This document shows, in pieces, positions 26,439-35,616 of a stretch of DNA of 64,000 bases. Each line of letters begins with the position of its first letter. Positions within the stretch are counted from its first letter, which is position 1. The translations under genes were made by a program, and so were the position numbers. The DNA is from Stigmatella aurantiaca DW4/3-1 (lineage in GTDB: Bacteria; Myxococcota; Myxococcia; Myxococcales; Myxococcaceae). Under the pieces are notes generated by a model. It did not search any database. It had not been told where the DNA came from and saw nothing but the letters and a program-made list of their open reading frames with translations. The DNA lies in contig NC_014623.1 of assembly GCF_000165485.1 (NCBI RefSeq), forward strand, positions 5,598,893 to 5,662,892. The letters run 5' to 3'.

Positions 26439-26448
26439 AGTGGAAACG

Positions 26449-28593
26449 TCAGGGCTGCTCGTTGAAGCTCAGCGCGTCGTCACGGGCATTGCTGACCCGC
26501 TTGCCCTTGAAGTCGATGGTGAAGTGTCCGCTCGGCTTGGCCGAACCGAGCCCTTTGAAGATCGCGAACACTTGCTTGAACTGACTCTGGAACAGCACGT
26601 GGACGGCATTCTGGTCCGACGGCTGCGCGCCGATCTTGAGGATCTCTGGTGGGCTGTCCGGGAACGCGCCCATCAAGACCTTGTACTGGCTCACGCGCTC
26701 GGCGCCCATGTCGCGCAGCGCCAACTCGCCTGCATACACGGTGCGGTGAAAGTCACCGTAAAACCCATGGGCCGTGATCTTCTCGAAGCTGTCCAGCGTC
26801 AGGCCCGCGGCGCCGGCAAGCTGGCTGGCCTTGGCCGTTGCCTCGGTCCAGTCCGTGACCAGTTGGCTGGCCGGTACAGCCTCGCCGCTGGCTGTACCTT
26901 TCGCCGCGCAGGCCGCGCTGATCGGCACGATGCCCGGTGCGTCCTTGAGTTGCGCGAGCGTCACCTGAGTCCGCAACTGCGACAGGATCAGCATCTGCTT
27001 CGCGTTCAAGGACATCGCCGCTTCCTTCATCTCGCACGGCCAGTACTCGTCCATGAAGCGCAGGCGCGACAGTTCCCCAAAGTAATGGCGCGTGAATTCG
27101 CCGTAGGACTTTGTCTCCAGGATGGCGCGATCCCATCGCTTGGCCACATCGCCGCTGGCGGTGCTGCCCTGCAAGTAGCCGTACTCGGTCTGGTAAAACG
27201 GAAACAGCTCGTCATAGCGAGGCACGGAGTTCAGGCCGATGGTCTGCACCTCGACGGTGTCCTGATCCTTGTAGGTGACAATCTTGTAAGCCGCCCCATA
27301 CACCGCCAGCGATGGCGACTGGACATTGACGAGGAAGTGACCGGCCTCATCATGGTAGTCATTGGTGCCATTGAAGTGCATGTGGCCGCCGATATGCAGT
27401 TGCAATCCGGTGGAAGCCAGCGCCGCCGTGGTGGACACCTCCGGGACACGGGCGGTCTGGAAAGCGCCCGGCTTGAACACCGCCTTCATCGCGGCGGTCT
27501 GGTTGGCGTAGAAGTCCATGGCCGGGTAATGCGAGAAGGCCATCAGCTGCTTGCCCTGCGCCTTGGCGCGTCCGGCCACCGACCTGATCCAATCCAGTTG
27601 GTGCTTCTTGTGCGTCAGCACCTTGTTCCAGCCCGCATTGCCAGCCCCATCAAACCCTTTGAAGGCTTCCGGGTTGGCCGGATCGAAATGGCTGTTGGGA
27701 ATGAAGACATTGGCGTCGATCGACAGCAGCCACAGATCCTTGACCGGTTCCACCAGATAGCTCGAGTCGATGATGAAGCTGCACTTGGTGTAGTCCTTGC
27801 CAGGCTCCTTGTAGCGGCCGCCCTCACCTTCCGCGCACATCTCGAACTGGCGGTTCTTCAGGTCCCCCTGAATCACAGCCTCATCGTAGCTGTACAGGCC
27901 GTTGCGGTACTGACTGAAGGGCGTTTCCCAGTACAGGTCCGCCTTGTCCGGCATGAAGCCGAAATCGCCCAGCTTGGCGATCAGCTTTTCGTAGCCCTGT
28001 TCCATCAACTCGCCAGTACAGACCACGCTGGGGTCCATGGCCTTGCAAGCAGCGCTGCCCGTGGCGTACACCTTTTGTTCCTTGCCCTCCTGGGTCAGAA
28101 AATCGTTCTTGCCAGCCTCATCGTCGTCATAGGGCTCGTTGGGATCGTGGTTGCCAGGCGCGAGAAAGAAGCGCATGCCCTTGGCACGGTACTCATGCAG
28201 GATGACGGCAAAGCCATCGATGTTGATCGGCTGGGCATCGTCGGAGTAATCGCCAGGAAACGCCACCAGACGCACGCCCTTGGCGTACGCGTCGTCCAAC
28301 GCGGCGCGGAAGGCGAAATAGTTCTCGTTGAACAGACGGGTCGAGGTCAGCTGTGCATACATGGTGCGGATGGACGCGTTCTTGCCATCCTTGGCCGGAA
28401 TGCCCGCGAATTTCGGACTCTTGAAATCGCCATAGACGTTTTCAAAGTGCACGTCCGCCATGAAAGCGACACTGGGCGCGACAACGGGCGCCTCCTGCTC
28501 CGGCGCAGGTTGACTGCTGCCGCAGGCCCACGCCAGTGCCGTCAACAGCGCTACGCCACCATGCCTTGGGCATGGCCGCATCTTGATACCCAT
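26449..28593 (-). CDS. metallophosphoesterase lipoprotein (calcineurin-like)
   Basis: 714 aa from the ATG at 28593 (GGAG upstream). Signal peptide with lipobox WAC (Cys24). Calcineurin-like metal site: DVH at 47-49, GDYSDD at 114-119, GNHD at 147-150, SHYPAM and GGHMHFNG further on, so a binuclear-metal phosphoesterase acting outside the cytoplasm. The C-terminal 280 residues form an extra domain (PRYDELFPFYQTEYGYL) without a known motif. Base use is less GC-rich than in the neighbours (a sampled 60-base row is 55 percent GC against 72 percent in a typical row), which suggests acquisition by transfer. Substrate unknown. Confidence 0.85.
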   Translation of the reverse strand: MGIKMRPCPRHGGVALLTALAWACGSSQPAPEQEAPVVAPSVAFMADVHFENVYGDFKSPKFAGIPAKDGKNASIRTMYAQLTSTRLFNENYFAFRAALDDAYAKGVRLVAFPGDYSDDAQPINIDGFAVILHEYRAKGMRFFLAPGNHDPNEPYDDDEAGKNDFLTQEGKEQKVYATGSAACKAMDPSVVCTGELMEQGYEKLIAKLGDFGFMPDKADLYWETPFSQYRNGLYSYDEAVIQGDLKNRQFEMCAEGEGGRYKEPGKDYTKCSFIIDSSYLVEPVKDLWLLSIDANVFIPNSHFDPANPEAFKGFDGAGNAGWNKVLTHKKHQLDWIRSVAGRAKAQGKQLMAFSHYPAMDFYANQTAAMKAVFKPGAFQTARVPEVSTTAALASTGLQLHIGGHMHFNGTNDYHDEAGHFLVNVQSPSLAVYGAAYKIVTYKDQDTVEVQTIGLNSVPRYDELFPFYQTEYGYLQGSTASGDVAKRWDRAILETKSYGEFTRHYFGELSRLRFMDEYWPCEMKEAAMSLNAKQMLILSQLRTQVTLAQLKDAPGIVPISAACAAKGTASGEAVPASQLVTDWTEATAKASQLAGAAGLTLDSFEKITAHGFYGDFHRTVYAGELALRDMGAERVSQYKVLMGAFPDSPPEILKIGAQPSDQNAVHVLFQSQFKQVFAIFKGLGSAKPSGHFTIDFKGKRVSNARDDALSFNEQP

Positions 28594-28707
28594 TCCGCAG
28601 CTCCATGAAATGATGGGTCGACCGTTCGAATGCACACCATTGCATCGGCCAATGATCCCTTCATGACATGTTCGTGACGGATGGGTGACTCGCTCTTCAC
28701 ACGGTGA

Positions 28708-28730
28708 CACCCGGCAAGTGTTGCCGGGTG
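28708..28730. promoter_or_regulatory. perfect 10-bp inverted repeat, 3-base loop
   Basis: CACCCGGCAA-gtg-TTGCCGGGTG. It lies 115 bases upstream of the metallophosphoesterase start and 44 bases downstream of the polyglycine protein stop, both on the minus strand. No T-run follows on either strand, so either an intergenic terminator stem or a dyad operator. Confidence 0.45.
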
Positions 28731-28773
28731 CTGCCGCGCAAGTTTTGCCTGCTGCTCGTCCAGGGTGGCTGGC

Positions 28774-29667
28774 TTAGTCTTCCCCGTCGCCATCGTTCTC
28801 GTAGACGGGATCCGGCACCTCATACCGGCCGTGGACGCGGTTTTGCGCCTGGCAGTTCTGGGTGCACGGGGTGGCGGGGGGAGAGTCCTCCACCGCATCC
28901 TCCCCCAACACTCCGCCCATGCGCCCACCGGACGTGACACGCCAGATCGTCTCGTGCTCATCCTGGACGAGCTTGGCGGCCACCTGAGGGCTGTCCTTGC
29001 CCCGGATGAGGTCCAGGTTACCGAAGTTGATCTTCCCGGTGTACGGGTTGGTGAAATAGAACACGTTCGGCCCCAGCGTGTGGACGAAGTCGATCGTCCC
29101 CGTCTCGGTGGCCAGTTCCGGCTCGATCTGGAAGATGCCGCCCTGGGCGCAATCCTTGGCTTGGATCTTCATCTTGAAGGTCTGACCTTCGCGGATCAGC
29201 CGCAGGTCACCGTCTTTGATCTCCACCCGCATGGAGCTCCCATCCAGCGTCGCCGTGCCGAGGATCGGCTCCTTGCGCGTGAAGAGCACCGTGGTCACCC
29301 CCCCCGTGATGTCCAGGGGGTTGTTCGAGGCCTTGAGCGTGTAGTTGTAGACGCCCAGCGTCGAGACATCGACGTCGAAATTCACGTAAGTACCACGCAC
29401 CTTCAAGATGCCGTGGGGAGGCAGACTCTGGCTGGGGATCTCCGTCCTGCCACCACCCCCACCGCCACCACCCCCACCGCCACTACCACCGCTCCCGCCT
29501 CCCTTGGCCTTGAGGTTCAGGGGCGTTCCATTGGGCAACACCAGGGAAAATCCGCCCCCCGAGCAGGCTGTGGAATTGGCGGCATGCGCGGTGGACACTC
29601 CGAACAACGCACAGAATCCAAACGAGAGCAGCGCTCCCAGGGAGCGCGATCGAGCCGATAGACGCAT
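28774..29667 (-). CDS. secreted protein with polyglycine linker, function unknown
   Basis: 297 aa from the ATG at 29667. Signal peptide MRLSARSRSLGALLSFG to STAHA, cleaved before Ala-Asn-Ser. Residues about 50-70 are a Gly/Ser tract with a run of eleven Gly. The body is beta-rich (VRGTYVNFDVDVSTLGVYNY, TATLDGSSMRVEIKDGDLRL) with an acidic C-terminus after CTQNC. Divergent from the giant multicopper oxidase gene and sharing its 415-base control region, so it may respond to the same signal. No family recognised. Confidence 0.7.
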   Translation of the reverse strand: MRLSARSRSLGALLSFGFCALFGVSTAHAANSTACSGGGFSLVLPNGTPLNLKAKGGGSGGSGGGGGGGGGGGRTEIPSQSLPPHGILKVRGTYVNFDVDVSTLGVYNYTLKASNNPLDITGGVTTVLFTRKEPILGTATLDGSSMRVEIKDGDLRLIREGQTFKMKIQAKDCAQGGIFQIEPELATETGTIDFVHTLGPNVFYFTNPYTGKINFGNLDLIRGKDSPQVAAKLVQDEHETIWRVTSGGRMGGVLGEDAVEDSPPATPCTQNCQAQNRVHGRYEVPDPVYENDGDGED

Positions 29668-29802
29668 GAGTGAGTTCTTTTCCAGGAAATGATTGTTGTT
29701 TGCACTGAAAACAAAGACTGCATGGCTGAATCCAGCCGCCGTCAACCTAACGTTTGTCTCCGGCATGTACAAACGGAATCGAGCACAAAACCAATCTCAG
29801 GA

Positions 29803-29872
29803 GCACAGGCGGGATTCCTGAGAGGATTCTTAGCCTGGCACAGGCGGGATTCCTGAGAGGATTCTTAGCCTG
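29803..29872. repeat. two perfect 35-bp tandem copies with TTCCTGAG/TTCTTAG boxes
   Basis: Unit GCACAGGCGGGATTCCTGAG plus 15 more bases, repeated without a mismatch (29803-29837 and 29838-29872); the first bases of a third copy follow in degenerate form. Each copy holds two related half-sites, TTCCTGAG and TTCTTAG, 12 bases apart. There are no spacers, so not a CRISPR. Confidence 0.85.
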
Positions 29873-29901
29873 ACACGGGCGATGCCTCCTCGCCTGGCCA
29901 T

Positions 29902-29919
29902 TTCTCAGAGACTTCTCAG
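29902..29919. promoter_or_regulatory. direct TTCTCAG boxes, 11-base spacing
   Basis: TTCTCAG at 29902-29908 and again at 29913-29919, an exact helical-turn spacing as used by OmpR/PhoB-type regulators. They resemble the boxes within the upstream 35-bp repeats. The CusR-like regulator at 41689-42378 is the obvious candidate, by inference. Confidence 0.45.
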
Positions 29920-30082
29920 CTACGGCTGTGCGCCCGCCGTTACTGCCAGTGAGTTGGCGAGGTTACGGGATGGCTTTACTTCTCATCGGCTTTATTTCAC
30001 TAGGAGACATTGTCTCTCACTGCTGCCTGAACGCGCATTGAGATGACCTGCAAGTGATTTCCCTTCATTCAGGACGGGACCC

Positions 30083-33000
30083 ATGTCGTCACAAAAGAAA
30101 CTCGATAGGGCACGGCGCCAGACGCGGCCTCCGGGGCCGCGCCACGCGCTTCTGGCCGCGCTATTCGCCGCGGGGGTGGCCTGCCAAGGCAACCTATCCG
30201 ATGGCGAGCCGGAGGAGACTGTCACCTCTGGCACCCAGCCCATGGCCTCACAGGAAATGCCCCTGGTGGAGCCAGCCCCCATGGCTGGTACGCGGGTGAC
30301 GTGTGCCCGCACCATCACCGCGAACGTGGTGGCGCTGGATCAGGTCTACACCTACAACCGGTTCGGCTCGTATAACCCCTCGGGGATGATGTACGCTCTG
30401 AAGCGCGACGTGGAGCCCATCCATGGGTCCCAGCCCGTCGGCCCTGGCAACGCGCGGCTTCGGTTGGACAAGCGCCCGCGGCCCCTGACATTGCGAGCCA
30501 ATGTGGGGGACTGTCTGCGCATTCAGTTCACCAACTGGCTCGCGCCCACGCGCGCGGCCATTCCCAGCCCGTCTCAATCTCAGCCCACCCCCAGCCAGGT
30601 GGCGCAGCCCACGGCGGGCTTTGCGATGGTGCGCAAGATGCTGCCCACGTGGCTCCCCACGTCCTCATGGGACCCCCTGGCCTCGCTGGTGACAGGGCGT
30701 GCGGTGGGCGGAAGCTGGCTGGGCGCCGGGCCGGAGCAGAACCCAGGAGAAGAGGAAGAGCCAGACGATGAGCCGGGGGACGATCATGGGCCGGGGGATG
30801 CCGACAACGCCCACAAGGACAACTCCCCCTTCACCCGCCGGGCCTCGGTGCACGTGCAGGGCCTGCAGTACCTGAGCATCAACGACGACGGCGCGAACGT
30901 GGGCAAGAATCCAAGCTCCCTCGTCGACCCCGGAAACAGCACCACGTACACCCTCTATGCGGATCACGAGGGCGTCTTCTTCATGTACAGCATGGGCGCC
31001 ACCTTTGGAGGCGAGGGCGACGGCGGCTCCACCGCCCAGGGCCTCTTTGGCGCCGTCAACGTGGAGCCCGCAGGCTCCAAGTGGTTCCGCTCCAAGGTAT
31101 CCGCCGAGGTGCTCCAGGCTGCCACGCGCAAGGACACACAGGGCAAGCCCCTGTCCAACCCGGATGGCACCCCCCTCATCGATTACGAGGCCCGGGATTC
31201 CCGCGACCGGCCCCTGCTCAACATCCTCGACACGAAGACCTACGAACTCTGGCACGGAGACCTGGAGGCCATCATCACCGGCTATTCGCGCACCAGCGTG
31301 GGCACCTTCACCTCCAAGGATCAGGGGCACTTCCGGGAGATCACCGCCCTCTACCATGACGAGATCAAGGCGGTTCAGGCCTTCGACGAGTTGGAGTGGA
31401 ACCCCACCTTCCACGGGGTGCGTGACGGCTTTGGCGTCAACTACGGCGTGGCGGGCCTGGGCGCGGAGTTGATGGCCAACCGGGCCCAGATCGGCCCCAC
31501 CAAGAACTGCGCGGACTGCGCCTTCGAGGAGTTCTTCCTCGAATCGTGGGCCGGTGGCGACCCCGCCCTCAACGTGGAGAAGGATTGGCAGGGCAATGCC
31601 GTGCGCGCCCTCTACCCGGATGATCCGTCCAACGTGCACCACAGCTACCTGGGTGACCCGGTCCGCATCCGCAACATCCACGCAGGCCCGGCGGAGACGC
31701 ACGTCTTCCACCTCCATGCCCACCAGTGGAAGTTCTCTCCCGGCGATGACAACTCCACCTACCTGGACTCGCAGTCGATTGGACCGGGCGCGGCCTTCAC
31801 CTACGACATCAACTACGGCGGCTCCGGCAATCGCAACCTCACTCCGGGTGACTCCATCCACCACTGCCACCTCTACCCGCACTTCGCCCAGGGCATGTGG
31901 GCCCTGTGGCGCGTGCACGATGTCTTCGAGGCCGGCACCCCAGATCGCCGCTTGCCGGACGGGGAGATTGCCGGCGGCACGCCCATTCCCGCGGTCATCC
32001 CCATCCCGGCGCGGGCCATGCCGCCCATGCCCACCTACGCAGACACGTCCGTGAAGGATGCGAACGGCCACCAGGTGCTCCGGCCCGCCTTCCCAGGCTA
32101 CCCCTTCTACGTCGCGGGCAAGGCCGGCCACCGCCCGCCCCAGCCCCCGTTGGATCTGGAAGAGGACGGCGGACTGCCTCGCCACATCGTCACCAGTGCC
32201 ATTGGACCCTCCACCTATGGGATGCCCGGCAAGCGCTTCTACGTGGACCACCACGCGCTCAACGTGAAGCTGCTGCCCCAGGACGGCACGCTCCTGGAGA
32301 AGAAGGCCATGTCCTTCCATGGCGGTGAGTTCCCCGGCGCCACCTCCGTCCAAAGGCCCTACTACACGGCCGACACCGTCGCGGCCTATCCGGCTTACAC
32401 GGCGACTGGCACCCGGGGGTTCTTCTACGTCAACGGCCGCAAGCCCGTTGCGGGGGCACCCTACGCGGACCCCTGCCCCGCCTCCGCGCCGCGCCGCGAT
32501 TACCGTGCCGCCTACCTGCAGATCGACCTACAGAACGTCAACCGGGAAGGCTGGCACGACCGGCAAGCACGCATCATGGTGCTCAATGGCGACGTGGCGG
32601 ACACCCAGAGTGGGCTCCGGCCGCCCGAACCCTTCTTCTTCCGGGCCGAGTCCGGCGAGTGCATCAATTTTTACGCCACCAACCTCATGCCCAGTGAGCT
32701 CGAGGCGGACGACTTCCAGATCTACACCCCCACGGACACCGTCGGGCAGCACATCCACCTGGTGAAGTTCGACGTGATGGCCGCGGACGGCGCGGGCAAC
32801 GGATGGAACTACGAGGATGGGACGTTCTCATTCCAGGAGGTGCTGCACCGCATCGACAAGATCACCGCCGCAGGGGGGGCCTTCGCGGCGGATGGCACGG
32901 TGGACAGCACGGGACCGAGGGTCCCCCTGTCGGCCCGGCCCCATTCGCGCCTGGGCGTGATGGGCGCGCAGACCAGCACGCAGCGATGGTGGGCGGATCC

Positions 33001-35539
33001 GCTCACCGACTCCAAGGGCCAGGAGCGCCCCATCGAGACGGTCTTCACCCACGACCACTTCGGCCCCTCCAGCCACCAGCACCACGGCTTCTATGGCGCC
33101 CTCATCGTGGAGCCCAAGGGCTCGAAGTGGAGGAATCCGCAGACAGGCGTCTACTACGGCACGCGCCCGAGCGATGGTGGCCCCACGAGCTGGCAGGCGG
33201 ACATCCTCACGAAGGATCCCGCCAACAGCTACCGCGAGTTCGCGCTCGCCTTCGCCGATTACTTCCCCGCCTACGACGCATGTGGCCAACCGGTGAACGC
33301 GCCCAACTTCAAGGAGGCGGCGCTGCCGTGGGCGGTGAATTTCCAGCAGACGCCCATGCCCGAAGCCATCAGCACCTCGGATCCGGGCGCCATGATCATC
33401 AACTACCACAACGAGCCCATCCCGCTGCGCATCGGCGAGCGCACCTCAAACTGCGGCAACCGCGTGCTGCGCACGGATGACCGCGGCGACATGGCCAATG
33501 TCTTCCGCTCGGACTTGCACGGCGATCCGTACACGCCGCTGCTGCGCGGCTACGAGGGCGACAAGGTGAAGATCCGCCTCATTCAGGGCTCCCAAGAGGA
33601 GCAGCACTCCTTCTCCCTCCACGGCGCCAAGTGGCTGCACGAGGGTGCGGACCCCCACAGCGGCTACTTCAACGCGCAGGGAATTGGCATCTCCGAGCAC
33701 TTCGAATTCAACCTGACCAACGGCCTGCCCGCCCTGGCCGGTACTTACGAGACCGCCGACTACATGTACCAGAGCGCCTCCAATGGCGACCTGTGGAACG
33801 GCATGTGGGGTCTGCTGCGCACGTATACGAAAAGGCAGACAGGGGTGAAGACCCTCGGCCACCTGGCGCTCCAGGCGGCGGACCTCTCCACGATGGACTC
33901 CGCTGCGCTGTCCTTCAGGGAACAGCTCGCGGAGAGTTCCTGGACGCCCACGCCACTGCTGGAGCTGCCACCGGAGTCCGTGCTCGGACGGATGGATCCG
34001 GACAACGAGGAGACGATCCAGCGCTCTTATGAGGTGGACGACGCGGGCCAGCAGGTCAGGGAGCGCAAACTGACGTATGCCATGACGTACCCCGACAAGA
34101 TGCGCCAGCTCGACGCCAGGCTCGTGCAGGAAGCGGAGTCACAGGGCCGGTTTGGCCAGAAGGCGGCGAACGTCGATGCATGCCCCCGCGGCAGCAAGGT
34201 GCGCCTCTACCGTGTGTCCGCGATCGACGCGGCCCACTGGCTGCCGGGAGGCAAGCTTGTCTACAACAGCAAGTACGGTCTCTATGACCCCGATGCCATC
34301 CTGTTCGCCAGGAACGAATACCTAACGGACCTCAAGAGTGGAAAACGCCAGCCCGAGCCGCTCATCCTGCGCGCCCGGGCCGGCGAGTGCCTCCAGGTGG
34401 AACTCACCAACCTCCTGCCCGATCAGCTCAGCAAGACGCCTCAGTGGGCGTATCACACGGCCATCACGCCGTACTTCAACGTCAACCAGGTGAGGCCCTC
34501 CAACCACGTCTCGCTGCATCCACAGCTCGTCAACTACGACGTCAACACGGACGATGGCGCCAACGTGGGCCTCAATGCCCTTCAGACAGTGCCCCCCGGC
34601 GGCAAGCGCGTCTACCGTTGGTACATGGGCGACTACCGCAGCTCCAACAACGGGTCGGCCACGCGCCGAGGCATCTACACGCCGGTGGAGTTTGGCATCG
34701 TCAACCTGCGCAACATGGCGGACGTGGTGAACCACGGCATGCACGGCGGCATCGGCGCGCTCATCGTCGAGCCTCCCGACGCTGTCTGGACCACGGATGT
34801 GGGCACCGACGCCCAGGCCCGCGTGAGGTACACCGTCCAGAGCAACCAGACCGACGAGGACGAAGACGAAGACGAAGATGACGAGGACGAAGACGAAGAC
34901 GACGAGGACGAAGACGAGGACGGCAAGACGGAGACATTCCGCGAACTCGTCATCCTCTATCAGGACGACCTGGGCCTGCACTCCAACCAGTCGCAGTTCT
35001 GGGATACCGAGGGGCTCAGCAGTGGCACCGCCCTGCGCAACACCCGGGGCATCGATGACTCCCAGGACACCGGCCAGAAGGCATTCAACTACCACACCGA
35101 ACCGTTGTGGGCCCGGTTGGGCCTCCCCCCGCAGACGGATCCCGGGATCCTCAACGACCAGGAACTGAGTGGCCTCCTGAGCTCCACGGCATACGGAGAT
35201 CCAGCCACCCCCGTGTTCACCGCAAATGCCGGCGAGCCCTTGCGGTTGCGAGTGGGTCACCCCTCGGGACACTCGCGCCAGCACGTCTTCACGCTCCACG
35301 GCGCCGAGTGGCAGTTCAACCCCTGGGCAGAGGGTGCTTCGTCCCTGCGCATGGGTCCCAACACCACCTCGAGCATCGTTTCCAGCCAGGGCACCATGTC
35401 GGTGATGCAGTCCTGGAACTTCAATCCCCTGTATGGCGCGGGCGGTATCGCCCACGCTCCCGGGGACTATCTCTACCGCGACCAGACCAGCTACCAGTGG
35501 AGCAGTGGCGGACTCTGGGGCGTGCTCCGCGTGCAGTAG
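30083..35539 (+). CDS. giant multicopper oxidase, MnxG/ceruloplasmin-like, 1818 aa
   Basis: Very large cupredoxin protein. Basic N-terminus, hydrophobic stretch and lipobox-like GVAC (Cys34) point to export. Three related modules are visible (about 74-612, 790-1250, 1405-1818). DDGANVG recurs at 268-274 and 1490-1496, GALIVEP-type strands recur three times, and each module closes with GMW or GLW plus LLR/LWR (near 605, 1241, 1811). Copper ligands: HLHAH (543-547), HCHLYPHFAQGM (594-605, the type 1 site with Cys595), HIH (890-892), HDHFGPSSHQHHG (990-1002), HSFSLHG (1175-1181), HSRQHVFTLHG (1730-1740). Only module 1 keeps HCHxxxHxxxxM. A 23-residue Asp/Glu run at 1591-1613 splits module 3. Size and motifs fit Mn(II)-oxidising MnxG-type enzymes; the substrate is inferred. 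Confidence 0.9.
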   Translation: MSSQKKLDRARRQTRPPGPRHALLAALFAAGVACQGNLSDGEPEETVTSGTQPMASQEMPLVEPAPMAGTRVTCARTITANVVALDQVYTYNRFGSYNPSGMMYALKRDVEPIHGSQPVGPGNARLRLDKRPRPLTLRANVGDCLRIQFTNWLAPTRAAIPSPSQSQPTPSQVAQPTAGFAMVRKMLPTWLPTSSWDPLASLVTGRAVGGSWLGAGPEQNPGEEEEPDDEPGDDHGPGDADNAHKDNSPFTRRASVHVQGLQYLSINDDGANVGKNPSSLVDPGNSTTYTLYADHEGVFFMYSMGATFGGEGDGGSTAQGLFGAVNVEPAGSKWFRSKVSAEVLQAATRKDTQGKPLSNPDGTPLIDYEARDSRDRPLLNILDTKTYELWHGDLEAIITGYSRTSVGTFTSKDQGHFREITALYHDEIKAVQAFDELEWNPTFHGVRDGFGVNYGVAGLGAELMANRAQIGPTKNCADCAFEEFFLESWAGGDPALNVEKDWQGNAVRALYPDDPSNVHHSYLGDPVRIRNIHAGPAETHVFHLHAHQWKFSPGDDNSTYLDSQSIGPGAAFTYDINYGGSGNRNLTPGDSIHHCHLYPHFAQGMWALWRVHDVFEAGTPDRRLPDGEIAGGTPIPAVIPIPARAMPPMPTYADTSVKDANGHQVLRPAFPGYPFYVAGKAGHRPPQPPLDLEEDGGLPRHIVTSAIGPSTYGMPGKRFYVDHHALNVKLLPQDGTLLEKKAMSFHGGEFPGATSVQRPYYTADTVAAYPAYTATGTRGFFYVNGRKPVAGAPYADPCPASAPRRDYRAAYLQIDLQNVNREGWHDRQARIMVLNGDVADTQSGLRPPEPFFFRAESGECINFYATNLMPSELEADDFQIYTPTDTVGQHIHLVKFDVMAADGAGNGWNYEDGTFSFQEVLHRIDKITAAGGAFAADGTVDSTGPRVPLSARPHSRLGVMGAQTSTQRWWADPLTDSKGQERPIETVFTHDHFGPSSHQHHGFYGALIVEPKGSKWRNPQTGVYYGTRPSDGGPTSWQADILTKDPANSYREFALAFADYFPAYDACGQPVNAPNFKEAALPWAVNFQQTPMPEAISTSDPGAMIINYHNEPIPLRIGERTSNCGNRVLRTDDRGDMANVFRSDLHGDPYTPLLRGYEGDKVKIRLIQGSQEEQHSFSLHGAKWLHEGADPHSGYFNAQGIGISEHFEFNLTNGLPALAGTYETADYMYQSASNGDLWNGMWGLLRTYTKRQTGVKTLGHLALQAADLSTMDSAALSFREQLAESSWTPTPLLELPPESVLGRMDPDNEETIQRSYEVDDAGQQVRERKLTYAMTYPDKMRQLDARLVQEAESQGRFGQKAANVDACPRGSKVRLYRVSAIDAAHWLPGGKLVYNSKYGLYDPDAILFARNEYLTDLKSGKRQPEPLILRARAGECLQVELTNLLPDQLSKTPQWAYHTAITPYFNVNQVRPSNHVSLHPQLVNYDVNTDDGANVGLNALQTVPPGGKRVYRWYMGDYRSSNNGSATRRGIYTPVEFGIVNLRNMADVVNHGMHGGIGALIVEPPDAVWTTDVGTDAQARVRYTVQSNQTDEDEDEDEDDEDEDEDDEDEDEDGKTETFRELVILYQDDLGLHSNQSQFWDTEGLSSGTALRNTRGIDDSQDTGQKAFNYHTEPLWARLGLPPQTDPGILNDQELSGLLSSTAYGDPATPVFTANAGEPLRLRVGHPSGHSRQHVFTLHGAEWQFNPWAEGASSLRMGPNTTSSIVSSQGTMSVMQSWNFNPLYGAGGIAHAPGDYLYRDQTSYQWSSGGLWGVLRVQ
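34853..34921 (+). repeat. GAC/GAA low-complexity tract coding 23 acidic residues
   Basis: Alternating Asp/Glu codons encode an uninterrupted acidic run inside module 3 of the giant oxidase. It interrupts the module between GTDAQARVRYTVQSN and the TETFRELVILYQDD strand, so it is an insertion loop that could bind divalent cations. Confidence 0.85.
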
Positions 35540-35616
35540 TCCCGCTTGTCTCTCCGGGGTGGCGCGGGGCTCCAGCGTCCCGCGCCCCCTGCCTTCCCTC
35601 TGGAAACACTTTTCCC

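Larger units (their letters stand above)
29668..30082. promoter_or_regulatory. divergent control region of the multicopper oxidase locus
   Basis: 415 bases without a gene, between the polyglycine protein and the giant oxidase. It holds a 35-bp tandem duplication (29803-29872), a pair of direct TTCTCAG boxes one helical turn apart (29902-29919) and an AT-richer stretch near 29970-30005 before the oxidase start. Together these look like a multi-site regulated promoter. Confidence 0.55.

Noticed and set aside
25915-28608. 897-codon open frame on the + strand opposite the metallophosphoesterase
   Set aside because: No recognisable domain; the minus strand has all calcineurin-type motifs and a lipoprotein signal.
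28774-29667. Interpretation of the polyglycine protein as a glycine-rich silk or PE_PGRS-like protein
   Set aside because: The Gly run is a short linker in an otherwise ordinary beta-rich secreted protein.
29803-29872. Possible CRISPR array
   Set aside because: Two abutting copies without spacers; a simple tandem duplication.
30665-32353. 562-codon minus-strand frame inside the giant oxidase
   Set aside because: Gly/Val/His-rich antisense shadow; the + strand carries copper motifs throughout.
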